Assembly (NCBI GenBank): GCA_016744295.1
Contig: JADGEQ010000011.1
Coordinates: 88,310-152,309 of the forward strand
Length of the DNA stretch: 64,000 bases
DNA from: Desulfobacteraceae bacterium
GTDB taxonomy: Bacteria; Desulfobacterota; Desulfobacteria; Desulfobacterales; Desulfobacteraceae
Direction of reading: 5' to 3'
How positions within the stretch are numbered: position 1 is the stretch's first letter; each line of letters starts with the position of its first letter. Below the pieces are notes generated by a model. The model was given only the letters and a program-made list of their open reading frames with translations, ran no database searches and was not told the DNA's origin. A program made the translations under genes and the position numbers. Positions 36,775 through 44,990 of the stretch are shown one piece after another.

Positions 36775-37986
36775 ATGAATATTTTTGTTGCAAGACAGCC
36801 TATTTTCACACGAAAAAAAAATGTTTTCGGTTATGAAATGTTGTTCAGGAACGGGTTAGAAAATTCATTCCCGAATATTGACGGGGACACCGCTACCTCC
36901 AAAGTTCTATCCAATACTTTCTTTTCATTTGATCTCAATGAAATTCTTGGTAAGAAACCTGGGCTCATCAATTTCACCAAAGAACTCATTCTTCAAAAAA
37001 CCCCTCTTCTTTTCCCAAAAGAACACATCATAATAGAGGTGCTTGAAGACATAGAACCCGACAAAAAAATCATTTCAGCCCTCTCGCAATTCAAAAAGGC
37101 GGGATTCAGAATTGCGCTTGATGATTTTATTTATGATAAAAAATTTATACCCATGATTGAGTTATGCTCCATTATCAAATTCGATCTCGTGGCAACCCCG
37201 CTTCATACCCTTGAGCATATCGTAAAAGACATCCAGTCAAACTATAGGATCACACTGTTGGCCGAAAAAGTGGAAACCTATGAAGAATTTGAAACAGCAA
37301 AGAAAATGGGATTTGCTTTATTCCAGGGATATTTTTTCTCAAAACCTGAAATTCTTTCCAAAAAGGATATTTCTTCGACCCAGATCAGCAAACTTAAACT
37401 AATTAATGAGATGGGCAAAACAAAGTTGAATCTTACCAAAATTGAACTATTGATTAAAATGGACGTGTCGGTTTCATTTAAGTTGCTCAAATTTATCAAT
37501 TCTGCATATTTTAACAGGCCCTCTTCCATTGATACCATTAAAGATGCCATGACCTACCTTGGAACAGATGAACTAAAAAAATTCATAAATGTGGTGGCGG
37601 TGTCAGGCCTGAACGAAAGCAAGCCCGATGAGCTTGTCAAATTCTCCATGATACGGGCCAGAATGTGCGAACTGTGTGCAACCGTTTTAACGACACATTT
37701 TACATCGGAAGAGCTTTTTACCATTGGTCTTTTCTCACGTATGGATGCCATGATGGATATGTCCATGGAGAACATTCTTGGCAATATTACATTTTCCAAT
37801 AAGATTAAAACAGCCCTCCTGGGCAATGATCCCCAGTGTACAAAAATATTAAGCATTATTGAAAGCGTTGAAAAAGGAAATTGGGAACATGATGTATTCT
37901 CCCGGATGGCTGGCAGCAAAATTATTAAAAAACTTCCCGGGTTTTACCTGGATTCCATAAAAATGGCAGATACTTTTTTCAATTGA
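36775..37986 (+). CDS. EAL-like/HDOD signalling protein (YuxH type)
   Basis: 403 residues. An N-terminal EAL-like domain (about 1-200) begins with VARQPIFTRKKNVFGYEMLFRNG, so the catalytic EAL is replaced by EML and other metal ligands look lost. It is probably a non-catalytic c-di-GMP binder or scaffold. A C-terminal HDOD domain (about 205-395) follows (LLIKMDVSVSFKLLKFINSAYF). Proteins of this type act in motility and pilus control (for example CdgJ). It is divergent from the Fur-FeoA gene and monocistronic. The ATG at 36775 follows AGAGGA by about 10 bases. Confidence 0.87.
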   Translation: MNIFVARQPIFTRKKNVFGYEMLFRNGLENSFPNIDGDTATSKVLSNTFFSFDLNEILGKKPGLINFTKELILQKTPLLFPKEHIIIEVLEDIEPDKKIISALSQFKKAGFRIALDDFIYDKKFIPMIELCSIIKFDLVATPLHTLEHIVKDIQSNYRITLLAEKVETYEEFETAKKMGFALFQGYFFSKPEILSKKDISSTQISKLKLINEMGKTKLNLTKIELLIKMDVSVSFKLLKFINSAYFNRPSSIDTIKDAMTYLGTDELKKFINVVAVSGLNESKPDELVKFSMIRARMCELCATVLTTHFTSEELFTIGLFSRMDAMMDMSMENILGNITFSNKIKTALLGNDPQCTKILSIIESVEKGNWEHDVFSRMAGSKIIKKLPGFYLDSIKMADTFFN

Positions 37987-38055
37987 TCCTTTCCAACCAA
38001 ATGAACCACCATCATTTCAAACACACCGAAGGGCTGCAGATGAAATAAATTGGAC

Positions 38056-38210
38056 ATAAATAACGCTTAATTTTGTTTCATCTACAAGGCGCTGTAAAGG
38101 TTCAATAGCAGGCCTATTTGTCTTTGATGCAACGCTGATGGCCCACTGTTAGCCTGCCTAATTGTGAACGCTGCAAGATTAAATTCTAGTAGCAAAATCA
38201 AATTTTCTTA
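38056..38210. repeat. Imperfect inverted-repeat element between the HDOD and ArgP-like genes
   Basis: Contains GCAGGC (38108-38113) against GCCTGC (38152-38157), a nested AATAG-N5-CTATT hairpin (38104-38118), and weaker outer pairing of ATTTTGTTTCATCTAC-like and CTAGTAGCAAAAT-like arms. A block here (38123-38144) resembles, in reverse complement, 13525-13549 (shared GCGTTGCATCAAA plus GGCC-ATC flank). This suggests two diverged members of an intergenic repeat family. Confidence 0.4.
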
Positions 38211-38249
38211 GGCCACAATCATAGCCAATTTACTCACCGGAGTTCACCC

Positions 38250-39140
38250 CTATTCTTTCAAAAGTGTTTTTGCTTTGTGAATTAGATTCTGAGTCAACTT
38301 TTCCAATACATCTGATTTTAAATTCCAGCAATGCCAATAGAGCTTTACTGGCAAATGGTAGCCAGGTGATAGATCGACCATCTGACGATAGTGTATCAAA
38401 GGCTTGCTTTGCTGGTCCGGCAGGGTGCCATAGGCATGTCCTAGGGCGATGAATTCTGCATATTTCTCAACAGATGGCACATAGTGAGCAGGAATAGAGG
38501 TGGGCACTTCTTCAAAAGTTTGGTGGAGAAGTTTATGAAGTAGTTCATCATGTCGATCAAAGATAATAGCAGGAGCTCGGCGGACAGCCTCTATGGTAAG
38601 GCCGTTAGGGAACCATTTGGTCGCAAATTCCGGAGTAGCCACCAGACGATAATTCATGCGCCCGATATATTCGATTTGGCACCCTTGTATCGGCTGGTCT
38701 TGAATACTGATACATCCCATGACCTCACCATCTTTAAGCATCCGATGGGTTTGTTCTTGATCGTCTACCCGGATGTCGAATAACACCTTCTCCTCAAGTA
38801 AAAAAGGATGGATTGCCTCCAGAAGCCAAAAAGCAAGGCTATCGGCGTTGACACCGACTGCTATAGTCGTAAACTCTTTGTTATCAGTCTCATTCATTTC
38901 TCCCATCAGATCGTCCTCAAGTCGTTTGACCTGAAGATAGTGCTTTAAAAATTTACGACCGGCTAATGTAGCCTGAGGTGGGGTAGTTCGAGCTATCAGC
39001 ACCCTTCCAGTGAGCTCTTCCAGCAATTTAACCCGCTGGGAAACCGCAGATTGTGTGATATACAATGCCTTGGCAGCCTTGTCGAAACCGCCCTCCTGAA
39101 CAACCAGTGCTAACGCTTCAATGAGTTTATTATCAAACAT
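38250..39140 (-). CDS. LysR-family regulator, ArgP/IciA-like
   Basis: 296 residues. The winged helix-turn-helix reads LALVVQEGGFDKAAKALYITQSAVSQRVKLLEE, with the effector domain after about 90. The signature stretches VNADSLAFWLLEAI, GCISIQDQPIQGC and GHAYGTLP closely resemble ArgP, which controls the lysine/arginine exporter gene argO and other amino-acid genes. No LysE/ArgO exporter lies beside it; lysA is 1.8 kb away. It stands alone between repeat-containing and empty DNA, which may reflect acquisition or loss of its partner. Confidence 0.85.
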   Translation of the reverse strand: MFDNKLIEALALVVQEGGFDKAAKALYITQSAVSQRVKLLEELTGRVLIARTTPPQATLAGRKFLKHYLQVKRLEDDLMGEMNETDNKEFTTIAVGVNADSLAFWLLEAIHPFLLEEKVLFDIRVDDQEQTHRMLKDGEVMGCISIQDQPIQGCQIEYIGRMNYRLVATPEFATKWFPNGLTIEAVRRAPAIIFDRHDELLHKLLHQTFEEVPTSIPAHYVPSVEKYAEFIALGHAYGTLPDQQSKPLIHYRQMVDLSPGYHLPVKLYWHCWNLKSDVLEKLTQNLIHKAKTLLKE

Positions 39141-39780
39141 GAGATATAAATTAGCACGACTAATCCATTATTAAAACAATTAATTTTACTATTGTTCCCT
39201 TGGGACATATCCTAATTACCTTGTTTCAAGCCTGATTTTGGCAATATTGCAAACAATTATTTCCATGATTTATTCCTCCAAAAGTTGAGTACTTTATTTG
39301 TGCAATGAGAAGCTCTATATTGATAATCACTGATAGAGCTATTTTTTGTAAATTTAGACAAGGTAAAGTGAAAAGAGTAAACGAATTATAAAAAAATAAA
39401 ATTTTGAAGCCGTTAAAAACTTCAAAGTTTCAACTGTGTACCGGTATCACTGGGGACGGCATTTAATTTCAGAACAAACAATTTCCTAAGAAAAATTCTT
39501 GTTCCGATTTCATTCAAACAACCATCAATAACGTGTTTCCAAATAGTGAATAATTGGACTGTGGAGATCTGGCCTGAGGTTGTCCAGAGGACAGTAAAGG
39601 CTCTGGCTCTCCCCAATAAGGTTCCGGTCCTTTTTTTTGTCAGTTGATATCTTTTTCTTAAACTGGACATATTCTTAACCCATTACCGATCACCCATTGA
39701 TTCTATTGACAAACCCCTTAAATTTCAGCTATATATCCAAGCTTTTAATCCACTAAGATATTGCAACCGATAGGCCAACA
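39141..39780. other. Intergenic stretch without a convincing gene
   Basis: About 640 bases, A/T-rich near the ArgP-like gene. The only longer frame (39422-39670, minus, 82 codons) resembles no family and has no good ribosome site. No transposase remnant could be recognised with confidence. Confidence 0.5.
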
Positions 39781-40809
39781 ATGAAAACAAAAGAACATCT
39801 TGCCCACTATCTGAACACCCCTCTGCCCATTGGCAGTAAAACCATCGAAAATAGAATGGTTCTGGCCCCCATGGCGGGCCTTGGGCACATTGCCCTCCGG
39901 GAGCTCATATCGGAATTTGGGGGATTTGGTCTTTTGTTTACCGGCATGTGCAGTGCCAGGGCCGTACCCCATGAAAACCCGGTTCTCTCCAATGTATTTA
40001 CCTGGCGGCAGGCGGAACTTTCCTTTCTGGTCTGTCAGATTTTCGGATCAGAGCCCCAAAGCATGGCAGCAGCAGCCCGCCGCATTGAAGCAGAAGGCTT
40101 TTTTGGGGTTGACCTTAACTTTGGCTGTTCCGTGGCAGCCATTTGTAAAAAGGGATGCGGGGCAGCCCTTTTAAAAAAACCGAATCTTGCCGTTGAAATT
40201 GTTGCAGCGGTGAGACAGGCGGTTTCCTGCCCTCTCTTTGTAAAATTTCGCACCGGTTGGGAAAACAATCCTCAATTTGCAGCCGACATGGCCAAAAGAT
40301 TTGAAGATGCCGGTGCCGACGCCCTAACCTTCCATCCCAGGGTGGCCCCTGACAGACGAAATCGCCCCCCCAGATGGGATATCATCACCCGGGTAAAAAA
40401 GGCCGTCTCCATACCGGTATTTGGCAATGGCAACCTGTTTAACATTTCCGACGGAATTGAAATGGTTGACCAAACAAACTGCCAGGGACTTTCCCTGGGA
40501 AGGATGGCCGTGGCAAGACCCTGGATTTTTGCCCAGTGGACAAAGGGGAAATTGCCCGGGGATGATATCTATCATTTCACTGCCCTTCGCCTCACCCATT
40601 TGTTGAGCCGGCACTATGACGATCGTTTTGCCGTAAAAATGTTTAAAAAATTTGCGCCTTATTTTTGTGCCAATTTTAAATTTTCCCAGTCCATATTAAA
40701 AAAACTGATCAAGGCCGACACCATGGAGGGAATCCGCTCCAATATAGATATCTTATTAAAACAATCTCCTGAAACCCTGACTACACCAAATTTAACGCTG
40801 TTTATTTGA
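39781..40809 (+). CDS. tRNA-dihydrouridine synthase family protein
   Basis: 342-residue FMN-dependent TIM-barrel protein. Dus-type features are the N-terminal RMVLAPMAGLGHIALREL, LNFGCSVAAICKKGCGAALLKKP (the usual signature is NxGCPxxKxxxxxxGAALL), FVKFRTGW and the FMN phosphate-binding VFGNGNLFN and GLSLGRMAVARPWIF. The C-terminal helical domain (about 250-330) fits Dus. The catalytic-loop sequence departs from the consensus (GCS for GCP), so exact specificity (DusA, B or C type) is not assigned. Confidence 0.87.
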   Translation: MKTKEHLAHYLNTPLPIGSKTIENRMVLAPMAGLGHIALRELISEFGGFGLLFTGMCSARAVPHENPVLSNVFTWRQAELSFLVCQIFGSEPQSMAAAARRIEAEGFFGVDLNFGCSVAAICKKGCGAALLKKPNLAVEIVAAVRQAVSCPLFVKFRTGWENNPQFAADMAKRFEDAGADALTFHPRVAPDRRNRPPRWDIITRVKKAVSIPVFGNGNLFNISDGIEMVDQTNCQGLSLGRMAVARPWIFAQWTKGKLPGDDIYHFTALRLTHLLSRHYDDRFAVKMFKKFAPYFCANFKFSQSILKKLIKADTMEGIRSNIDILLKQSPETLTTPNLTLFI

Positions 40810-40860
40810 GATATAAAAGAACAATATTCTAATAATTAGATAATACCAAGAACATTACTC

Positions 40861-40888
40861 TTGACAAGCCTGCATTTTCATATATTAT
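40861..40888 (+). promoter_or_regulatory. Sigma-70-type promoter of lysA
   Basis: TTGACA (40861-40866), 16 bases, TATTAT (40883-40888). It lies 27 bases before the lysA start codon, so the leader would be very short. The same TATATTATT stretch allows a 17-base spacing. Confidence 0.6.
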
Positions 40889-40915
40889 TTCCATAAACTA
40901 CAACGGAGAATTTAT

Positions 40916-42148
40916 ATGAAAATAAATGCGCCTCTGCTCAACACCATTGCCAAAAAATTTGGTACCCCAACCTATGTCTATGACCTGGATCGGATAAAGC
41001 ACCAATACCGATTATTTTGTGAGGCTTTTCCCTGGCCGACTCTGAAAATCTTTTATGCCATGAAAGCCAATTACAATATTTCCGTCTTAACAACGATAAA
41101 AAATTTGGGTGCCGGTATTGATGCTGTAAGTCCGGGAGATCTTTATATGGCGCTGTCCTGCGGATTTGACCCCTCAAAGATTATCTATACGGCCAACAAC
41201 ATGAAAGACACGGAAATGGAGGAGGTTGCGGCAACCGGAGTCCTCCTGAATATAGATTCTTTGTCCCGACTTGAAAAATACGCCAATGCCTACCCCAATA
41301 CCAAGGTCTGCCTGAGGTTCAACCCGGGGGTGGTGGATGGCGAACACGACAAGATAAAAACCGGAGGGGATTTGACAAAATTTGGCATCCTGCTGGAAGA
41401 TGTAAACAAGGTAAAAGCCATCACCGGCAAATATGGTTTAAAGGTTGTCGGGATCCATGAGCACACAGGCTCAGGGTTAATAAAACCCGATTCCATCCTC
41501 AATGCAATGGAACAGATCTTCTCCATTGCCACAAGAGAAAATTTTCCGGATTTAGCCTTTCTGGATTTTGGCGGCGGGTTTAAGGTGGCCTACGGCCCGG
41601 ATGAAGTTCCAGTGGACTACAAATTAATGGGCGCCCAGGTGGTTGAACGATTTTCAAACTTCTGCAGCAGCTACGGCAAAGAGCTGGAGCTCAGGTTTGA
41701 GCCCGGCAAGTACCTGACGGCCCAGGCAGGCCAGCTCCTTGTTGAGGTCAACACCGTCAAACACAACCGGAACCGGACCATTTGCGGAACAGATTCAGGC
41801 TTTCCCCAACTCATCCGCCCCATGTTTTATGATGCCCATCACACCATCAAAAACATCAGTAACCCCGAAGGAAAACCTTCTGTCTACGACATCTGCGGCA
41901 ATATCTGCGAAACAGGTGATCTGTTTGCCAAGGACCGGTTCCTCCCTGAGATACGTGAAAATGACATCCTGTCCATCCAGGATGCAGGGGCCTATTGCTA
42001 TGCCATGGGCGGGACGTATAATCTTCGCCCCATGCCCGCAGAGGTGGTGGTTGAAAACAGCAAAGCGTTCCTGTCCAGAAAACGCCTGACACCCCGACAA
42101 CTCATTGACTTGATCTGTCGGGAAAGTACTGATATAAATCGCCTATAA
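40916..42148 (+). CDS. lysA: Diaminopimelate decarboxylase
   Basis: 410-residue fold-type III PLP enzyme that makes lysine from meso-diaminopimelate. The Schiff-base lysine lies in FYAMKANYN (residue about 45). The phosphate-binding glycines are LDFGGGFKVAYG and the substrate motif is FEPGKYLTAQAG. CGNICETGDLF near the C-terminus supplies the cysteine/glutamate of the second subunit site. GGAG precedes the ATG. Confidence 0.95.
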   Translation: MKINAPLLNTIAKKFGTPTYVYDLDRIKHQYRLFCEAFPWPTLKIFYAMKANYNISVLTTIKNLGAGIDAVSPGDLYMALSCGFDPSKIIYTANNMKDTEMEEVAATGVLLNIDSLSRLEKYANAYPNTKVCLRFNPGVVDGEHDKIKTGGDLTKFGILLEDVNKVKAITGKYGLKVVGIHEHTGSGLIKPDSILNAMEQIFSIATRENFPDLAFLDFGGGFKVAYGPDEVPVDYKLMGAQVVERFSNFCSSYGKELELRFEPGKYLTAQAGQLLVEVNTVKHNRNRTICGTDSGFPQLIRPMFYDAHHTIKNISNPEGKPSVYDICGNICETGDLFAKDRFLPEIRENDILSIQDAGAYCYAMGGTYNLRPMPAEVVVENSKAFLSRKRLTPRQLIDLICRESTDINRL

Positions 42149-42186
42149 TAACATAAACACCATATTTTTTGGAGAAAAACAGTCCC

Positions 42187-42534
42187 GTGGATCTATCAAA
42201 TTTTCATTGCATTGGCTGCCAGGCCTGCTGTCGAGAACCGGGCTATGTAAGACTGAGAACAAATGAACCCGATGCCATTGCCTCTTTTTTAGGACTGGAA
42301 GTTCAAAAATTCATTGATCAATACACCCGTTTGACAAAAGACCGCACCAGTCTATCCCTGACCGAAAAAAAAGATGGCTCCTGTACTTTCCTCACCCAGG
42401 TTGGCTGTAAAATCAACCCGGTCAAACCAGTACAATGCCGGCAATTTCCCCATAAATGGAAATTTGCCGGCTTTGAAACCATCTGCGGCTGGGCAAAAAA
42501 AGTAAATGGGGTATCACAATCCCAGGATACTTAA
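42187..42534 (+). CDS. YkgJ-family cysteine-cluster protein
   Basis: 115 residues. The hallmark cluster FHCIGCQACCREPGYV is at the N-terminus, and additional cysteines are in GSCTFLTQVGCKIN and PVQCRQFPHKW, together enough to bind a zinc or Fe-S centre. The biochemical role of the family is unsettled. A GTG at 42187 with GGAG upstream is preferred over TTG 42169, which lies within the ribosome site itself. The end overlaps the convergent gene at 42514 by 21 bases. Confidence 0.8.
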   Translation: MDLSNFHCIGCQACCREPGYVRLRTNEPDAIASFLGLEVQKFIDQYTRLTKDRTSLSLTEKKDGSCTFLTQVGCKINPVKPVQCRQFPHKWKFAGFETICGWAKKVNGVSQSQDT

Positions 42535-42810
42535 CCCCTCCTCCAGCTCAAAGTAAGGCTTGATGTCATATTTATACCCGGGCACGCCAAAATAGATGGC
42601 CAGGCTGTCGCCAATGGCCTTGAGCCCGTCTGCCAGCCGATCATTTTCCAGTTCATAATAGGTAATTGAGTGCATTCCCTGGGTGTTGCTCGCTGAGATA
42701 TAAGGCCCTTTTTTGGTGATAAACCCCGGCAAGGCAGGTGCAGTCAAATAACGGTTGGCTATTTCCCTGGTTCCTTCGGGGGGATAGGTCACATTTGAAA
42801 TAATAATCAT
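42514..42810 (-). CDS. Small conserved-looking protein of unknown function
   Basis: 98 residues, soluble, no cysteines, no signal. The alternating beta/alpha pattern starting MIIISNVTYPPEGTREIA and ending in FELEEGLSILGL suggests a dimeric ferredoxin-like fold, but I do not recognise the family. AAAGGAGAAAG precedes the ATG at 42810, an excellent ribosome site, so it is likely real. Its 3' end overlaps the YkgJ-type gene by 21 bases. Confidence 0.65.
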   Translation of the reverse strand: MIIISNVTYPPEGTREIANRYLTAPALPGFITKKGPYISASNTQGMHSITYYELENDRLADGLKAIGDSLAIYFGVPGYKYDIKPYFELEEGLSILGL

Positions 42811-43017
42811 TTTCTTTCTCCTTTGAGTTTTTTAATTTTACCAGTTGTTTATTGTATACGAGGATAATGACCATACCCCAGGGTTTGTGTCAAATCATTT
42901 TCACCCATTCAAAATATAAATAGGGTTGTAGATCTCCATTGAATATCTCTAGTTGACTTCATCTGCCGCCCTCTTTAAAATATAAGATTAACCTGTAACC
43001 ATAAAGAGAAAAATGAG

Positions 43018-43632
43018 ATGATAAAAGAACTTGATTGTCGAAAATTAGACTGCCCGGCCCCGGTGCTGCAAACAAAAAAACTTCTTGAAACCAATGCTTT
43101 GAATCATGTCCGGATATTGGTTGACAATGATGCTGCCGTAGAAAATGTCAGCCGTTTTCTAAGCTTTCACGGATTTGAAGTTGCTGTTGATTCAGATGGC
43201 ATTTCCTCTGTTGTGGAGGGCATAAAAGATGCTGCCGAGGCAAGGGTATTAGAACCGGCCCCAGCCCCGAAAACCGACAAAAGTCCAGGGTCTTCTCAAA
43301 AAATAATGATCATGATCTCAGCCACCCAAATGGGCAGGGGAGATGCCGAGTTGGGTGAAAAACTCATGATTAATTTTATTAAAACCCTCAAAGAAATGGG
43401 AAAAGATCTCTGGCAACTTGTGTTGGTCAACCACGGGGTTAAATTGTCCACAATTAATTCAGCGGTCTTGGAAGAACTCCAGGATCTGGAAGCTGCGCAT
43501 ATTAGCATTCTTGTCTGTGGGGCCTGCCTGACTCATTTGGGACTTATGGAAGAAAAAAAGGTGGGGCAGACCACCAATATGCTGGATATTGTCACGGCCA
43601 TGCAATATGCCGACAAGGTGATCAATCTGTAA
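43018..43632 (+). CDS. yedF: Sulfurtransferase-like selenium metabolism protein YedF
   Basis: 204 residues. The N-terminal TusA domain (about 1-75) has the conserved cysteine in LDCPAPVLQTKK. A Pro/Lys linker follows, then a DsrE/F-like domain (about 95-204, with ATQMGRGDAELGEKL and LVCGACLTHLGL carrying a cysteine pair). The two-domain form is widespread in organisms that use selenium and is proposed to handle sulfur or selenium for selenoprotein and Se-cofactor synthesis. selD/selA/selB genes are not in the window. Confidence 0.92.
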   Translation: MIKELDCRKLDCPAPVLQTKKLLETNALNHVRILVDNDAAVENVSRFLSFHGFEVAVDSDGISSVVEGIKDAAEARVLEPAPAPKTDKSPGSSQKIMIMISATQMGRGDAELGEKLMINFIKTLKEMGKDLWQLVLVNHGVKLSTINSAVLEELQDLEAAHISILVCGACLTHLGLMEEKKVGQTTNMLDIVTAMQYADKVINL

Positions 43633-43655
43633 CAGATCTAAAATTTACGATCCAC

Positions 43656-44990
43656 CTATTTATTGCTGACGAAAAAGTCATCTATAATTTTTTCCTCCTT
43701 GAGTTTTAGCCCAAAGGCTGCGGCAGCAGCTTTATTTGAAAATTCAGAGATCCTCACCACATACCACCTCTTGCCGCCGCCCTGCACTTTTGTCGTTGCT
43801 GCGGCAATGCCTTTCTTATTCAAAATTGCAACATATCGATCTGCATGAACCTGTTTTAAATAGGCTGCCACCTGGATGGTAAAGGGCTTTGGAACCTGAA
43901 TTTCAATCATTCTGGGTTCCTTTTTTAGGTCCCTGGATTTTAAGATATGGGAAATGGTATTTCCCATGAAAAACAGCAGCCACACAGACAAAAGCCCCAT
44001 GGCTCCTGCCCTGAGATAAAAGGTTACCCGCTCCCTTTCCCTGACATATGAAATTACCTGACCCCAAAAAAGGATACAAAAACTTAGGACAGAAGCAATC
44101 CCTTTGACAACAGTTTGCACCCCCTTGGCCACTGTGGTGAACAAAGCTAGGGTTAAGGATAAAAATGAAGACAAGAATGAAAATAAGGACAGGTTAAGAA
44201 AACGGTTTTTGAACCCCATTGAATTGACAGTGGAAACAACCCTGGCCTTCCCGTTATTTCCAAGGGTTTCACCTGAAGTTGTTGATCTTTCGGGCTCCCC
44301 TATCAGTCCATAAATTTTTACCCGAAAATCAGTTTTAATCTCCGGGGCCAGTTCCGGATCATCCAGAAGGGTCTTGTACACGCGTTTTGCTGAATAATCC
44401 ATCCGGCCCAGATCCAGCAATACCTCGGCTAAAATGAGTACAAGCTTTTTGTGGGTATAATGAATATTTGCAAGGGAGGTTAACACCTCCTGTTCCATTA
44501 CCCCTGCCAACCCATGTTGCTTAAGCTGATCAAGCCAAAGGATAGCAAGGGTCTCATCTCCGGGACTTGATTTGAGATAAACAGCAGATGCAAGCTTGAG
44601 ATGGGGGATTTCAATTCCTGAGGTAAGGGAAAACCTGGCCAGAGTTCCGGTCAAACGGATGCCGATTTTTTTGAAAAAAAAAGGAGATAACAAAAATGAA
44701 TCATATATTCGGATCGCTTTTACATATGTTTTTTCTGCCCTGGAAAGAATCCCGGCCCGTTCCCAGATCTCCCCCTCTTTGATCCGTCCTTCTATCTGTT
44801 TTCGGCCGATAAAATGAAGAGATGTCCCAACAACAGTCCCCAGGGACAAAAGCAAAATACCACCGGACACCGTTGGATGAACACCGGGAAAAAGCGTTAA
44901 TACCATGGGCATGACATAGAAACAAACAGGAGATGCCACCAGGGTTATAATCCAGAGTCGGAGGCTAAAATTTTTCATAATCCGGATCAT
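43656..44990 (-). CDS. Membrane protein with C-terminal SPOR domain
   Basis: 444 residues. Two N-terminal membrane segments (about 9-30 and 39-58), a soluble helical region, hydrophobic stretches near 265-325 and 325-350, and a SPOR domain at about 367-444 (KPFTIQVAAYLKQVHADRYVAILNKKG to RWYVVRISEF). SPOR domains bind denuded glycan strands at the division site. It is the last gene of the PilT-PBP operon and overlaps the PBP gene by 4 bases. The middle region is of unknown function. Confidence 0.8.
   Translation of the reverse strand: MIRIMKNFSLRLWIITLVASPVCFYVMPMVLTLFPGVHPTVSGGILLLSLGTVVGTSLHFIGRKQIEGRIKEGEIWERAGILSRAEKTYVKAIRIYDSFLLSPFFFKKIGIRLTGTLARFSLTSGIEIPHLKLASAVYLKSSPGDETLAILWLDQLKQHGLAGVMEQEVLTSLANIHYTHKKLVLILAEVLLDLGRMDYSAKRVYKTLLDDPELAPEIKTDFRVKIYGLIGEPERSTTSGETLGNNGKARVVSTVNSMGFKNRFLNLSLFSFLSSFLSLTLALFTTVAKGVQTVVKGIASVLSFCILFWGQVISYVRERERVTFYLRAGAMGLLSVWLLFFMGNTISHILKSRDLKKEPRMIEIQVPKPFTIQVAAYLKQVHADRYVAILNKKGIAAATTKVQGGGKRWYVVRISEFSNKAAAAAFGLKLKEEKIIDDFFVSNK

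Noticed and set aside
39239..39251. Second sigma-54 promoter (TGGCAATATTGCA)
   Set aside because: The distance between GG and GC is 7 bases instead of 10.
39422..39670. Minus-strand frame (82 codons) considered as a transposase remnant
   Set aside because: No transposase motif could be identified and no ribosome site is present.
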